Made by a program: the position numbers and the translations under genes | Assembly: GCF_003073045.1 (NCBI RefSeq) | Contig: NC_037601.1 | Coordinates: forward strand, 12,077,807-12,141,806 | Direction: 5' to 3' | Source: Pomacea canaliculata | Taxonomy: Eukaryota > Mollusca > Gastropoda > Architaenioglossa > Ampullariidae | DNA length: 64,000 bases | Part shown: positions 31,202-43,035 of the stretch, in pieces | Position numbering within the stretch: the stretch's first letter is position 1 | How the letters are laid out: the number at the start of each line of letters is the position of its first letter | The notes under the pieces: generated by a model | The model's database searches: none | What the model was told of the DNA's origin: nothing | Seen by the model: only the letters and a program-made list of their open reading frames with translations

Positions 31202-32293
31202 GGTGGTGGTGGTGGTGTAAACGCTAGACTTCATTCGAGCGTAGATGAAGGTAATAATAAAGATCGGGTTGGGGGAGAGCATGAACATAACGAAGCTGTG
31301 AACATAACACAAAAACATGAGTGCTCGTAACCTGCAGAGGATCATCAACTTCTCAGGAGCACTTGTATATACGGCAGGTAGGCCCATGCCTCCAGGCTTA
31401 TATTGCGGGCGTTAATAAAATAAAGTGTGTGTGTGTAAAGTAGAAAGAGAGAGAGAGAGAGAGAGAACTGAACCCAACTGCACTGGTTTGTCACAAGGGG
31501 CGTAGAGAGAAGCCACTGTGTCGAGTTATAATAATATGTATTAAAGGGCTACCCACCTCTAGTGTACACTGAACTGAAGTTAACTAAAACTTTCTTCTTA
31601 GTCTCTATGCCGACACCCGACTATACAGACAAAACACGCAACGAAATCAGAAAGTCTTCTTTATTTTCATCTAAAGTAGGACCGCCTGCTCGTGGTCAAT
31701 ATACAGGTGTCAACATGTGATGTTAGGAGGTCTTATTCTTACTTCACGCTCAAAGTCACGTGTCAGTGTAATTTGTCTCTTTGTGGTTCCTTTCCTGTCG
31801 GGTAGAAATATTATTTTTCGGTATTCTTGGATCGTGAAGTTTTAGAGACTTGAATCTGAAACCAGCAGCGCAAATGTCTTATTAGCACAACAGCTTAAAA
31901 AAATAAAACAAAATATATTTTCTACTTTCCAACAAATACAATGACATAAAAGGAGCACACTGTAAAGATCACGTGACCAGTGTCTTTATTTAGTAACCTG
32001 CTGTAATGACTTTGGATGTACGAGTGACTAACGGAAATCGGCAAATTCTTCCAACCTTCAAGAAGATTAACAGAACAGTTCTAAACCCAGTAATATTGAA
32101 TACAAAATGACAAATGAACCTTAGAGTTATTATAACTTGGAAAAGTGTACACACGAAACTAACAAAGAAAAAAGTGTTAGTTACAGGTAAGGCAAGTGAT
32201 GAATAATAGCATTTGTTCTTGTTCTTATTCTTTAAACATATGAATATACAGAACAAAATGAAGACAACTTACCAAAAGTCGGATGGCCATCAT
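30260..32293. other. Intergenic region with simple repeats
   Basis: No supported gene. It contains a C10 run, a (GAT)n tract and a (GTG)n tract at 31142-31217, and an (AG)n tract near 31448-31466. The open frames across these are pure simple-repeat translations. Confidence 0.6.
31142..31217. repeat. Compound microsatellite C(n)-(GAT)n-(GGT)n
   Basis: Ten C, about twelve GAT units, then about ten GGT units in direct succession. Confidence 0.9.
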
Positions 32294-32563
32294 CTAGTAG
32301 AAGCCTTTTGAGTAAGAATAGCCGCCATAAGCACCCCCTCCATAGGCACCCCCTCCGTACAGACCTGCGCTTCCATAGTTTGATAAACCGTACCCACCGT
32401 AAACACTTCCGAGTGCAGTTCTGCCATAACCCAAGCCCACCAGTCCATATCCGGCAACATTCTTTTGATAGTAGGGAGGGATGATGATCTTGGTGTTGTA
32501 GGAGTCATAGGCCAGGCTCCCAGCAGCCAGTGCGCACAGCAGCAAGAAAACAGCAGCGTTCAT
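32294..32563 (-). CDS. Small secreted Gly/Tyr-rich protein, second type
   Basis: 89 residues from the ATG at 32563 (MNAAVFLLLCALAAGSLA signal peptide). An in-frame ATG 30 bases upstream would put a non-signal stretch first, so the inner ATG is preferred. The mature part has IIIPPYYQKN and then YG/GGY steps (YGGYGLSNYG, GGGAYGGGAYGGY) and ends SKGFY. A TGTGCAG/C acceptor seven bases before the ATG suggests a spliced leader exon; a candidate donor is ACCT/GTAAGTATG at about 34313-34319. Alternatively the TATATATATA run at about 32594-32607 is a promoter and the gene has one exon. Role probably shell or mantle matrix, by composition only. Confidence 0.75.
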   Translation of the reverse strand: MNAAVFLLLCALAAGSLAYDSYNTKIIIPPYYQKNVAGYGLVGLGYGRTALGSVYGGYGLSNYGSAGLYGGGAYGGGAYGGYSYSKGFY

Positions 32564-32607
32564 GGCGGAGCTGCACATCAAGGGAATGCACATACATATA
32601 TATATAT

Positions 32608-35571
32608 CCCTCGATTAAAAGCTCACTGAGGTAAAGTGAGGTTTAAAGTGCAGCACTATACGTCTGTTTACTTGAGGGGAACAGCCTGAAGCGGTTTAAA
32701 CTAAATCATCAAGTAAGAAAGAAAATAACTGTGCGATTGAGCGCATGTGTGTGACAAAAAAGCTTGCTTACAAATATATTTATTGTAAACATAAAGTTTT
32801 CTAGTTGAACAAAAAAGTAAAATTTAACTCTCTGTCAATGTGTGTGCATATGTTTGGCTCTAGACAAACACGTAAATCAAGCAAACAGTTTACTGTTTTG
32901 TTTTATATTGTTTTTCGTTTTGCTGTACAGTACATATAACAACGAGGAGCACATGAAACTCAATGGTAATGATGAGAGAATGTCGTGATGATGACAAAGA
33001 GCTTGAAGCTGATGATGATGAGATCAACGATGGAATGGTCCACCTACGAACTTGTATTACTGGACTGCTGGCAGATGATTTTTTTTCCCAGTTACTACTA
33101 AAACGAGGCTTGAGACTACAAAGCTTCCGGTTTAGTCACGTTCATTGTTTAGGCTCGCCGAGACTAACAGCGGAGAACTTCGGAAGAGGCTAAGCCTTGG
33201 TCTCGGCAGACAGACAGCAGTCCACCTATACACATCCGTGGTATAATGTACCAAGTTTTATTTAAGCCCTGACGAATCTTTTTTTTAATGTTTTGGTCTA
33301 CACTCAAAGCCTGTCACATTTTGTGTTTTTTCCTGACGGATCGCTCTGTCATCACACTTTGGGCTGTCATCATTTTTAATGAGTGGCATCTGAAGTTTAT
33401 TTATTACTAATCGCATTAAAAGGTTATAAAATTATTTCATGAGACACTTATTTCGTTTTTAATTTTGTAATGAGAATATTTATGGTCATTTAAAGAAACA
33501 AGTTTGGTGCTCTTCTTTGAGGAGGCTACAAGAAAGTTTATAAATAGAGGTAAACTCTTGTCGGTTTAAATGTTAACATAGTGACTGAAGTCAATGTCAA
33601 TGATTTCTCTGATGTTTTTTTTTTTTTTTTTGTTACAGCTCTGGTCGTTTTTCGATTGTAATTTTTGTAGTTTTTTTTTACAATTCAGAAAGTTTCTTTT
33701 AAAGAATTTTTAGTTTATTTTAAAGAAGAAAGGCAAGAACTTACTAAAAGAAACTAGTGTTACTTTTTCCCCACTTTAGTGAAATTTTTAAAATGCTCGT
33801 ATTCATTGCTGTTAATGTTTTATAAGTTTCACAGTTTTTATTTAGATGTGTTGAGATGAGCCACAATCACTGTTACAATACAACTTGCGTGCAACAGAAC
33901 TCTCTGGTATAGAAGAGTAATTGTCCTCTGCTTTCCCAGTAGCAGGTGAGAATGTCGATGTTTGAAGCATAATTATGTACTCATATTTTGGGGAATTATT
34001 TTAAATTGAACTTCACTCGATCATAAAGAAAAAAAAATGCTACTCGGCTTTTCTTTCAATTAATAAAAAGGGAGAGACTGAAAACAAACAACAGAGAAAT
34101 GATCGAGAGAAAGAGAAACACGACACAATACAAGTTAAAACAGCTGAAGAGATTGATAGATGAAGGGAGTGAGAAGAAAAAACTTTATACTAAAGCAAAG
34201 ACGCAAGAACAAAAGGGGTAAAGAGAGAGGTAGAAGAAAAAAGAGACAGAGTGAGAGAAACAGTAACAAATAGAGACAGCAGGAAAGACTGAGAGAAAAT
34301 ATAGATGAACATACTTACAGGTAAGACTGGAGGTACCTGTCGTCGCCTGACCAAATTTTGATTGAAGGAAAGCGAGGCGTGTGTCGACTCTCTCTTAACC
34401 ATGTCCTAATATGTAAGTTCTAACAGCCCCCCCTCAGGCCATTTCCCAGAGATTTTTCAATAATATTTTTACGACAGGAAATGAAGGCTTTGGCATTGTG
34501 ATAGTTATATTTTTATTTGATTGATCCCCTGTAGAAAATCTCTAACACATATGTCCTGTCAAGCTTTTTTCTGGGATGGAGGGTGACAAAAATACATTTA
34601 AAGATTTTACGACCCTGTTACTCCAAGTTCATAAAGTAATTTACAATAACAAAGTAATATTATAAGATTAATATAATGTAAGTTTATTAGACGAAAGTTA
34701 GAGATCATTGGTAAGAAACGAATTAAAACGAATAGTGAACAAAATGGTAAACGATTATCTAGAGCTGTATATAGGAAGTATATTTTTGTAAAGCTCAGAC
34801 TGAGTGAGTATGTAATGTTGTAATGTTCAGAAGTCAACCAATGAAATGAAATATACTATTAAATTTTGATATTCACGTATGTTGGTGTATTTGTTATATT
34901 TACCCAAAGTAGATTATTAATTCTCAAACACACGAATTTGTAATATTTAATAAATATATTAATTAATTTTGTAAGGATGTATTTTTCCATTAACACATTA
35001 AACATATTACAGGCTGTCTCATTTCATCCCTTTAGATTCAGTTAGCATTCTATGTCAAATATTGCATAATTTAAGAATATCTTTATTATTGTGCCCCTGT
35101 GTTCGAGAGGTTGAGATGAAAAGAATACTCTGTCTACTAATATTCAAAGTTAGTAGACATTTCACAGATGGTTTAGTTTTATTTAACGTCAATAGGAAAA
35201 GCAAGGAAAATATTTTGTCTTTTGCTGAATGGCACTTTATCTGACCGACGCGAGTATTTTCCATTTTTTCGTGGTGACACTACTGTCTCGTACTTGGACG
35301 TTTGAAGATAATTTGTTTTAAAAAGTCGGCTCAGCAGTTTATCCATTCATTATAGGTCCATTGTCTTGCTGCTGTTCGCTACTATTATGTTGCATTATTG
35401 CCTATCATGCAAGCATTCAAATAAATCCAGTCTCACCCAGGCGGGAGGTTTTTTAGAAAAGGAAGGGAAGTCACTCTTGTGGTGGTTAATACAAGCAGCA
35501 GTTTCCGCCCTTGGAACAATGCTCGCCTCTGGATAAGGTTCGGTCACGAACGCTTCAACGATCCAAAGTCA
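32608..35571. other. Intergenic AT-rich region
   Basis: No gene I can support. It may include a leader exon for the preceding gene ending at 34319. T-rich tracts occur at 33615-33633. Just before 35572 there is a stretch with tRNA-like or SINE-like character (about 35480-35570) that I cannot classify. Confidence 0.5.
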
Positions 35572-35579
35572 CACATGAA
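35572..35579. repeat. Left 8-bp target site duplication of hAT element
   Basis: CACATGAA directly before the inverted end, repeated exactly at 44975-44982. Confidence 0.9.
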
Positions 35580-35999
35580 CAGGGATGGGCAAGCTACTTT
35601 TAATTTGTAGCCGGCTACGCTACAGCTACTTTTTTCAAAACGTAGCCAGCTACACTACAGCTACAATTTTCCAAAATGTAGCCAGCTACTTTGGGCTACT
35701 TTTAAAATGTAGCCAGCTTCTTTTGGCTTCTTTTGGCTACTTTTAAAAGCCTGATGTTATAAATAGTTAGCTGTAGCCAGCTGGCTGTAGCAACATACAC
35801 AAACATCAAACATACACACAAAACACTATTACTTGCTAACACAAGAACTGGTTTTTATATACATTGACCTTTATTCTGATCTGAGACCACCAAAAACTCC
35901 ATATTAACAACAAAATGCATAGGTATAAAACAAACTTTTGACTTAGTGCTGATAATTTGTGAATACTGTTAAAACAAATCTACATGCTTTCAGTCCTTC

Positions 36000-36378
36000 A
36001 TGGAATTGAACTTGACCAGAACTTGGCCTCGAAGTTGCTGTCTGTCCCCTAGTGCGCAGCTTTGTCATGATAAGTCCTGCCAGACTGAACTATCTCTCAA
36101 CCGCAGCACTGCTTGGCAAGACGGTGTTGGTGCGCAGAGAGAGTTGTTTGACCGTGGGCTATTTGTCCAGTTCATTGACATTCTGCGACAATCCAGACAT
36201 CAGGAAGGTAGTTGTCTCAGGGGTGGCGGTAACTTCTTCATAAATGATGAAGTCTGCCTGTTCAGCTGAGCACTTGGTTGGGGATTGGACTGGCGTGTCC
36301 ATCAATGCTGCCTCTGCAGTCAAGAGGGATCTGCATTTCTCACGCAGGGTTTGGTCCCCAGTCCACATCAACTTGCAC
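36000..36378 (-). pseudogene. hAT transposase C-terminal exon, broken
   Basis: After a TTTCAG acceptor the frame gives CKLMWTGDQTLREKC and then LRTNTVLPSSAAVER followed by FSLAGLIMTKLRTR, the hAT dimerisation region. Two in-frame TAG codons and a frame change after LRTR make it a remnant. Confidence 0.7.
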
Positions 36379-36677
36379 CTGAAACAATAATATGCACAAT
36401 AATTAATGCTTTCTTTAATTTCGTTAAATTTTTTTTTCTTATTGTTGTTTTTTAATTAATTTTATAAAATGTACTGGTTTTTATGTACTTATTTTGATTT
36501 GTAGGCAAGTGTCAAAAGACCAGTGACAGTGAATATTATGTTTTGTTTTTTTAATCAACACCCCCCTCCCCCCACCTTCCGTCAAAAGTTTATTTTTTTA
36601 TTTATTTACAGATATTTGTATAGCGCTTATTCTCGTGTAATCTGAGCTCTAAGCGCTTCACATTCTTCTCATTCTCA

Positions 36678-37063
36678 TGTAACCGAGTGGTAAGGTGGGG
36701 TTGTATGGTGACAACAACAGTTCAACACTCGAACCAAAAAGCCAGGAACAGTCAGCAGGTGTGCGACCCTTTATTCTCGTACGATGGTCACGGCTGCGTC
36801 AATCGCCCGAAGCGCTAGAGGTCGGAGCTGTCTCTTCTTTGTCGTGTAGCTGTTCGCGCTGTCTCCGCCGACTCTGATCTGTCCTTTCGTCTCAGCTCTG
36901 CCCTTATATACCTCTGGGGAGGGGTAAACTTTCGCGATGCTCTGATACGGTCGGAACCATACGCCGTTTTCCCCTAGCCAATCACCGCTATTTGGCATCT
37001 CTCACCATGCCCTAGCAGATCCCGCCAAAACTAACAACAACACTGGACTACCGGCCCACTACA
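36678..37063 (-). repeat. LTR (downstream copy in element orientation)
   Basis: 386 bp, nearly identical to 43036-43451. Confidence 0.88.
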
Positions 37064-37899
37064 TCCCCGCCGACTCTTTCTCCAACAGCGTCCTCGCTGA
37101 TGAGCTTTAGCTAGCAAGACTAGGGCTGATATTCAAGCTCACCTAATTATGCTGGCCTCGGGGGGGGGGGGGGCTTCAAATATTTAAAGGCCGAAGTCGA
37201 AATGGGCGTGTTTTCAAATGGTTTCGCCCGTGCGAGGGAAGGTAGGATACACGGGGTCAGTACCAGCGGTCAGTCTTCCCTAATTGCTACCCTGGCCCCG
37301 AGGCAAAGTTGAGATCGCAAGCGATAAACCGTCTTTCTCAGCCGAGTACTGGTGTTGGCGGTGAGAAAGCTGAAGTGAAACGGGTTGCAACTGAACATAC
37401 TGTCAGGGTTAGGGTTGTCCTACCAGACAAAGTGAGGCGAAACGGTTTCTATCTGAACATACTGTCTTTCCTTACATCTTTCTTTACTCATAAGAGGGGA
37501 TAATAATATTTAATACTTTCAGTTCATTCCTCCTGATGACTGACCTAAAGTACACCTCGGTTTGAGTGCAATGTTCGAACTTTTACAATGGCCAACAATT
37601 CACGACTGCAACATAGTGCCCCCACGATCTTTTCTCTTCTTATCTAACCCGACCATTGTGGAGGTCATCGGTGCTTGCGTTTTCCTGAGTCCACAAAACC
37701 GAGAACTGGACGCGGATAAGACTTGTATAATCAAAAGGGTTAGGACCAGTTTAGCACCCCTGGTTTTGTTTGTGTGTTCTCCCTTGTGAGAGAGAGGACA
37801 GGAAAGGAGACAAAGGCAAACAACCCAAATAACACAAACAAAAAGGCAATGGAATTTTTAAACTTAGTTTTTATTCCTCTCGTTTAGTTTTTTTTTTTT

Positions 37900-38606
37900 T
37901 TATTCCCATTCGTGACCGACATACGGCACTCCATCTGGGTTTGGGTACAGTGTTCGTACTTTTTGAACGACGCAAGTGGGCATCACTTCACGCCTGTGGG
38001 ACAGCACCCATTCACCTTCTGCCAAAGCGGTTTTTCTAACTAGGTATCTCCTGTCCTTCCAGAGTCCAACAAAGTCTAGCATTTTCCAATACCTTGTGTA
38101 GATCCTATTCCGAATACCTCGATTTTGAGGACAAGCCGCCTGTCCCTTCCCGATGAACTCTACGTCGCGACCTCCTGCTGTTATGCAAGGTGATTGGAAG
38201 CAGTGTGGACATTCAGGTGCCGCACCTGGTCCGGGGGGCAAAGTTTCTCCACCCTCAATGGCCAGTACATCGCCATCCCGCGTATCCTTATTCACTGGGT
38301 ATCTTCCTCCTACAGAAAAGTGTACAAAGTCATGTGTATAATTGTAAAATCCATGAAATTTCATTTGTGCGCGCACTCACCGCACGCTTTATCTCTCATG
38401 CAAAGATGTATATCTGTCCATTATCTATAAAGTAGAATATATATATATAAATACAGTGGAATACAGATTTGGAATGACTTACGTTTTCTAGAAGTTTGGT
38501 GTGGGAGTCGTTCAGCATTATAGGACCAGCCATTTCTTTCAAACAGCTGACGAATTGCCCTCTCCTTTTCTTCATCTAAATCCCGCAGTATCACAGAGAA
38601 ACTCAT
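37900..38606 (-). CDS. Two-exon gene of unknown function inside the long-inverted-repeat unit
   Basis: Exon 1 38483-38606 (ATG at 38606, donor C/GTAAGT, phase 1); exon 2 37900-38309 (acceptor CTGTAG, stop TAA at 37900-37902). The frame is continuous for 177 residues. Exon 1 reads MSFSVILRDLDEEKERAIRQ and FERNGWSYNAERLPHQ. Exon 2 has a CPHCFQSPC motif, a likely zinc-binding knuckle, then RNRIYTRYWKMLDFVGLW and REVMPTCVVQKVRTLYPNP. I do not recognise a named family. The open frame and good splice sites suggest recent activity or selection. Confidence 0.65.
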
Positions 38607-39326
38607 TGTGAATGAAATAAAAAAAAGTGTACTCAAACTAGCACGACGCAGACAGAATGCGAGCTTGGAAGTCAGATAGTCACGTGGCCGTTCACGTCAT
38701 GACGGTGACGTAAGGCGGGGTGAGATGTAGCCACGAGGTGTTATCGTCGTAACAGACAAGCCTTAGAGCGAAACTTACATACTTTGATTATGTAAGAGAA
38801 GGGACAATGTTACGCATCGTGAACTAGAAATGAGTGACTCAGACAATTAGGCAATTGAATTACGTAACACACGCAGAGGCTGATGGGACCTACGTCATAC
38901 ACTAACTGTAGTGTGTGATTGGTTGTAATGGTAGGACACGTGGTATGTCTGACCAATCGAATGCGTGAATGCCACGTGCCAGATGTTTCGATTTTGAGTT
39001 TGAAGGCAAATTCGAGGCTTTTTGCGATCAACTCTTGGGGAGGAACATCGAAGTGAATTCGAAGCTCAAAACTTTGCTTCCTCGTGGTCAAAGCCCACTC
39101 AGACGAACTTGAGTGTAAAAGAAGACTGACTTCTCCTTGTGAACTACGAACAACTCCTGGCAACTTAGTGGGGAAAAGTTGCTCTGGTCACAAGAGTCGA
39201 CGCTGATTTCTACGTGAAGAAACTTCCGGCCCACTGGTAAAAATAACTTAGTTCAAAGACTATTTTAACATATTTTACAGAATCTAGGATTACTTTGGAT
39301 TTACCAAACAGTGTGACCGGTCTACA

Positions 39327-39712
39327 ATGGAGAAAAACACAACGCCACTGAAGAAACGTTGCAAGAAAACTTTGACGGACGGCACTGTTAAAACCTACGA
39401 ATATAAATCCATAACAAAAGATATACGCTTGTGTTTCAAAGATGAAGAAGCAAGAAATATATTTAATGATAAGTTTGAACTTGGACGAAAAAAATCGGGC
39501 AGTAAATCCCGTCTGCTTTTGTGTCTTTTCTACTGGATCATTTCTTGAACGGTGAAAGTCCTCAGTTTTCCTGCAGTCAAGATAGTGGAATCAATAATGT
39601 ACCCATGCAAGAAAAAACATCTTCAGCAATTCCATGTTTGTTTGTTGGTGAGCACGACAAGGTGAAGGATATTATTGATCAAGTTCATGCACATTCAGTA
39701 TCGTTTAAATAA
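39327..39712 (+). CDS. Short coding-looking stretch in the long-inverted-repeat unit
   Basis: Begins MEKNTTPLKKRCKKTLTDG and continues with a basic and aromatic segment (KDIRLCFKDEEARNIF). A second open stretch ends at TAA 39710-39712. The lysine-rich start suggests a small nucleic-acid-binding protein. No family recognised; whether it is one gene is unclear. Confidence 0.4.
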
Positions 39713-41189
39713 CAAATTCCAACCATCATTCATTAATGAGATAATAATTTACCATCAATGTTTGTATTTTCAAAACTGAATTGTTGTTACCACGGTACAG
39801 CTCCACACCGATAAAAGTATTGTCTATATAGACATATTCATTCCAGTCTAAAACGGCAAGGCCCACTCGCATGTTATAACGGATTTTTATCTTGTGCACT
39901 TTACATGTTTGTTATTCTGTGATATCAATTGTAGAATCATCAGCAGTAGTGTTAAATTTGGTGTTTCAATTGTTAATCTGGTGATTTTGTTTGTTATGTA
40001 TCAATCTGTATGACAGTGCCTCCAGCCACTAATTTTGTTTGCATACCTGTACTTCACCTGCCAGTAAGAAATGTTGAATTCCTTGTCATGTTACGTAAAT
40101 CATGAGATGAAGGGGGGATGTGTTTGCAACTGTGCAAATTAATTAAATGAATTTCAGTTGCAAACTACATTTTGTTGTTATTATTGTTGCTCTTTCCCAT
40201 TCTCTTACTCGTTGGGTTTTCCAAAAGGAAACAAACCATGCACACCAGAGCCAAACTAACAGCAGTGTATACACGTAAGTGCAGAGTGTGGTAAGAAAAT
40301 GGTGTAGTTGAAAGGACGTGGAATTCATGAGATGGACACGACTGTCATTTTCCAGATGGAGAGTGTAAGAAACAATGTGTACATAGCAACCGGAAAATAA
40401 AATAATAATACTACAGTGTGAACACTAGTGTACATGCACGTCGCACTCAAAACTTGGCAAGCCGACTATTGATATCCCCGCTTATGAGGAAAGAAAGATA
40501 AGAGATAAAAAGACAGATAAAAAAGCAATAAAATTAAAGTTTGAAAATTCAGTTGTTTTTATGTTTGTGTCAGTTGCGCTGTTCATTCTTCTCTCCTTCA
40601 TATATTCTAGTTTTGCTTGTTTGTGGAGAATACACTCAGTCCTAACTCTGACAGTGTGTTCAGATAGAAGTCGTTTCGCCTCAGCGCTCAGACCCTGCGG
40701 CAAGTACAATGGTCGGGTTTTATGGCCAGGCTACTCGGCGGTGCCTGTGATGTCCACCCGCCTTTTGTCCGGGTTGTAATTGAAGACGACTGGCCGCTGG
40801 CAGTCCGCACCTCGTGTACTCCTACCTGTACTCCTACCTTCCCTCGGACGGGCGATACCACTCAATTCCTTCAGATAGGAAAACTTCGGCCTTTAAAACT
40901 CTAAAGAAGATCTGTTGCTGCCGCAAGCAACGCCTAGTCATATCAGCCGCTGGTATTATTTACCTAGTGGAGTAAAGATTTGCCTTGTAAACAAAATATC
41001 TGTACTACGCCTAACAGCTGAATCTGACCGACTGATTACTCTTTTCCCAAAATAACTGCTGCATGGGCACGAGGTGTATATAAGGGCAGGCATTCCGTCC
41101 ATCTGTCTCGTATGTAATGATATTTCTTAGACGCAGCCGTGTAAAAGTGGAAACAAATTGAACAAAAATAGCAAAATAAACAACTAGTC

Positions 41190-41374
41190 ATCATAATAAA
41201 CAACTAAAGTGTCATCCAGGGTGTCAACGATCACCGCAACTACAAAACATGTCCATGGTATTTATATTGTCATGGAATAAAGTCATCATAATAAACAACT
41301 AAAGTGTCATCTAGGGTGTCAACGATCACCGCAACTACAAAACATGTCCATGGTATTTATATTGTCATGGAATA
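41190..41374. repeat. Tandem repeat of about 92 bp in LTR element interior
   Basis: Two successive copies share TCATCATAATAAACAACTAA, GTGTCAACGATCACC and GTCCATGGTATTTATATTG with almost no differences. Confidence 0.8.
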
Positions 41375-41408
41375 GTGTCACACACACCACTTTTCTATGC
41401 ATCTGAGT

Positions 41409-42536
41409 TTATGCCTGTCTCACTGGAAGCCGCTGCAATTTGCTGTGCTCTGCAGGCACTGTCACTTCTGGAACCACAGTTACTGTCATATCGGGCACCA
41501 CAGGCACTGTCATATCTGGCATCACACACACTTTCATTTCTGGAACCACAGGCACTGTCACTTCTGGAACCACAGGCACTGTCACTTCTGCAACCACAGG
41601 CACTGTCACTTCTGGAACCACAGGTACTGTCAATTCTGGAACCACAGGTACTGTCAATTCTGGTATCACTGTAGTTCTGGCTTGACGGGGTGGGACAGTA
41701 GTATACCAAAACGGAGTTTCTTCGTCACTGTCGTATTCCTGACAATTCTTTGTCTCCGACAGTTGACTGTCCTCTAACTGCGGAGACGGCTTCGCTGCTT
41801 TGATGTCGTTACTGCGGGCACGTGCAGGGCCGTCAACAAGGGGCCTGACTGTGTACACAGCACTGTCATTCACGGGCCGTCTGGTGATATTACAGGTACT
41901 CCTGCCGCTCCGCCCATGGAATCTGTCCTGTTGCAGTTCTGCTTGGCTCTGCCGTCGTTGTGGTTGTCGCTGTTGTAGTTGCACCGGCTTGTCTTGAAAC
42001 TTTTCTCTTGAAATCGGCCGGCGATCACTGCCTCGGCATTTCACTCCTCCGATACCACAGACGAACGTGGCTTCAACGCCCTTGTATGACAGTCTGGGTT
42101 CAAATTCCACCAATTGACCTTTACCTAGGCTGCGAAAGCCTGCCTTGTGAATAACTGAATGGTGGACAAAGACGTCTTGACCGCCATTATCAGGTGTGAT
42201 GAACCCCCATCCCTTTGCCACGTTGAACCACCTGCAAAAACCTCGCCTTCTGCCCCCTCCACCATCGCTGTCATGGGGAGGTTCTGACCGCTGGCTGCCC
42301 CGCTGCCTTGTCTGCTGTCGTCGCAAATATTTATGTTTGTGATGACGATCAGCCTCGGAGGGGAAATCACTTTGTTGTGTCGTGTGAAGCCGGGAGGCCG
42401 CCTCCATCTCCAACTGTGTTATTCGTGCAGTCAGACGATGTATCGCATCCTCCCTGTCATTACACATCTCCTCTGTCTCTACACGTCGGGCCGGCAAAAG
42501 AAGACCCATGGTCGGCCAGCTGTCTGGATGTCTCAC
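41409..42536 (-). CDS. Cold-shock-domain and Val-Pro-repeat open frame of the LTR element
   Basis: 375 codons, overlapping the gag-like frame. Residues about 100-163 form a cold-shock domain with both RNA-binding motifs (KGWGFI and VFVHH). The C-terminal part (about 290-355) is a tandem repeat of VPVVPEVT-type units. CSDs bind single-stranded nucleic acid, so a nucleocapsid-like function in place of a zinc knuckle is plausible; that is inference. Confidence 0.72.
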   Translation of the reverse strand: MRHPDSWPTMGLLLPARRVETEEMCNDREDAIHRLTARITQLEMEAASRLHTTQQSDFPSEADRHHKHKYLRRQQTRQRGSQRSEPPHDSDGGGGRRRGFCRWFNVAKGWGFITPDNGGQDVFVHHSVIHKAGFRSLGKGQLVEFEPRLSYKGVEATFVCGIGGVKCRGSDRRPISREKFQDKPVQLQQRQPQRRQSQAELQQDRFHGRSGRSTCNITRRPVNDSAVYTVRPLVDGPARARSNDIKAAKPSPQLEDSQLSETKNCQEYDSDEETPFWYTTVPPRQARTTVIPELTVPVVPELTVPVVPEVTVPVVAEVTVPVVPEVTVPVVPEMKVCVMPDMTVPVVPDMTVTVVPEVTVPAEHSKLQRLPVRQA

Positions 42537-42996
42537 GTCGGACCTGGCTGTGTTTAAGTCCTTTCACAAAGCGTGTCGCCAGGTGTGTACTGGAGATGGC
42601 GTCGCTCATCAGGCGATTTGCTTTCGCCTGTAAATTTCTCAGTGTTGCAGCATATTCGATGACCGACTCCTCACTCTGCTGTCGGCGGTTATAAAAACTG
42701 GCGATAATGTCTATAACATCTCTCCGCTCGCCGTATGCCTCTCTCAACACATCCAAAATCTTTTCCGGCGTGTTTATCATGTCATGAGGGAACATCAGAA
42801 CTCGCCGTCTAGCAGGTCCCTCCAGCGCGTTCAGAATATAGACACACGCGGCACTCTCAGGCATCGGGCTTAGGGCAAGACCTATCTCCACCTCTCTTTC
42901 AAAGTCGTCGACACTTGGCCCTCCGGCATACTTCTGAAGGCGGACTAAATGACACGTTCGTACAGCCTCTGCTGTACTGTCACCCTCTGCAGCCAT
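42460..42996 (-). CDS. Gag-like open frame of the LTR element
   Basis: Starts 40 nt inside the upstream LTR. It shows the alpha-helical capsid-like pattern ([52 protein letters not shown]) typical of retrotransposon gag proteins. Treated as part of a fossil element; it appears open over this interval. Confidence 0.72.
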   Translation of the reverse strand: MAAEGDSTAEAVRTCHLVRLQKYAGGPSVDDFEREVEIGLALSPMPESAACVYILNALEGPARRRVLMFPHDMINTPEKILDVLREAYGERRDVIDIIASFYNRRQQSEESVIEYAATLRNLQAKANRLMSDAISSTHLATRFVKGLKHSQVRRETSRQLADHGSSFAGPTCRDRGDV

Positions 42997-43035
42997 ATTT
43001 CACCTGCTGACTCTGATCCTGCTCGCAGCGCCAAA

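Larger units (their letters stand above)
37183..40897. mobile_element. 3.7-kb unit with long imperfect terminal inverted repeats, unclassified
   Basis: The ends, 37183 to about 37466 and about 40635 to 40897, are inverted copies with gaps. They share TTTAAAGGCCGAAGT, CGAGGGAAGGTAGGA and GAGGCGAAACG...TCTATCTGAACA. The unit lies inside the LTR element and carries a two-exon gene (minus strand) and a further short coding-looking stretch (plus strand). No transposase is recognised. TTTAAA at both edges is palindromic, so target duplication and inverted end cannot be separated. Confidence 0.65.

Noticed and set aside
31136-31330. Asp/Gly-rich frame
   Set aside because: Translation of the GAT/GGT microsatellite.
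41375-41777. His/Trp- and Thr-rich open frames on the plus strand
   Set aside because: Antisense of the Val-Pro repeat in the LTR element's frame; low complexity only.
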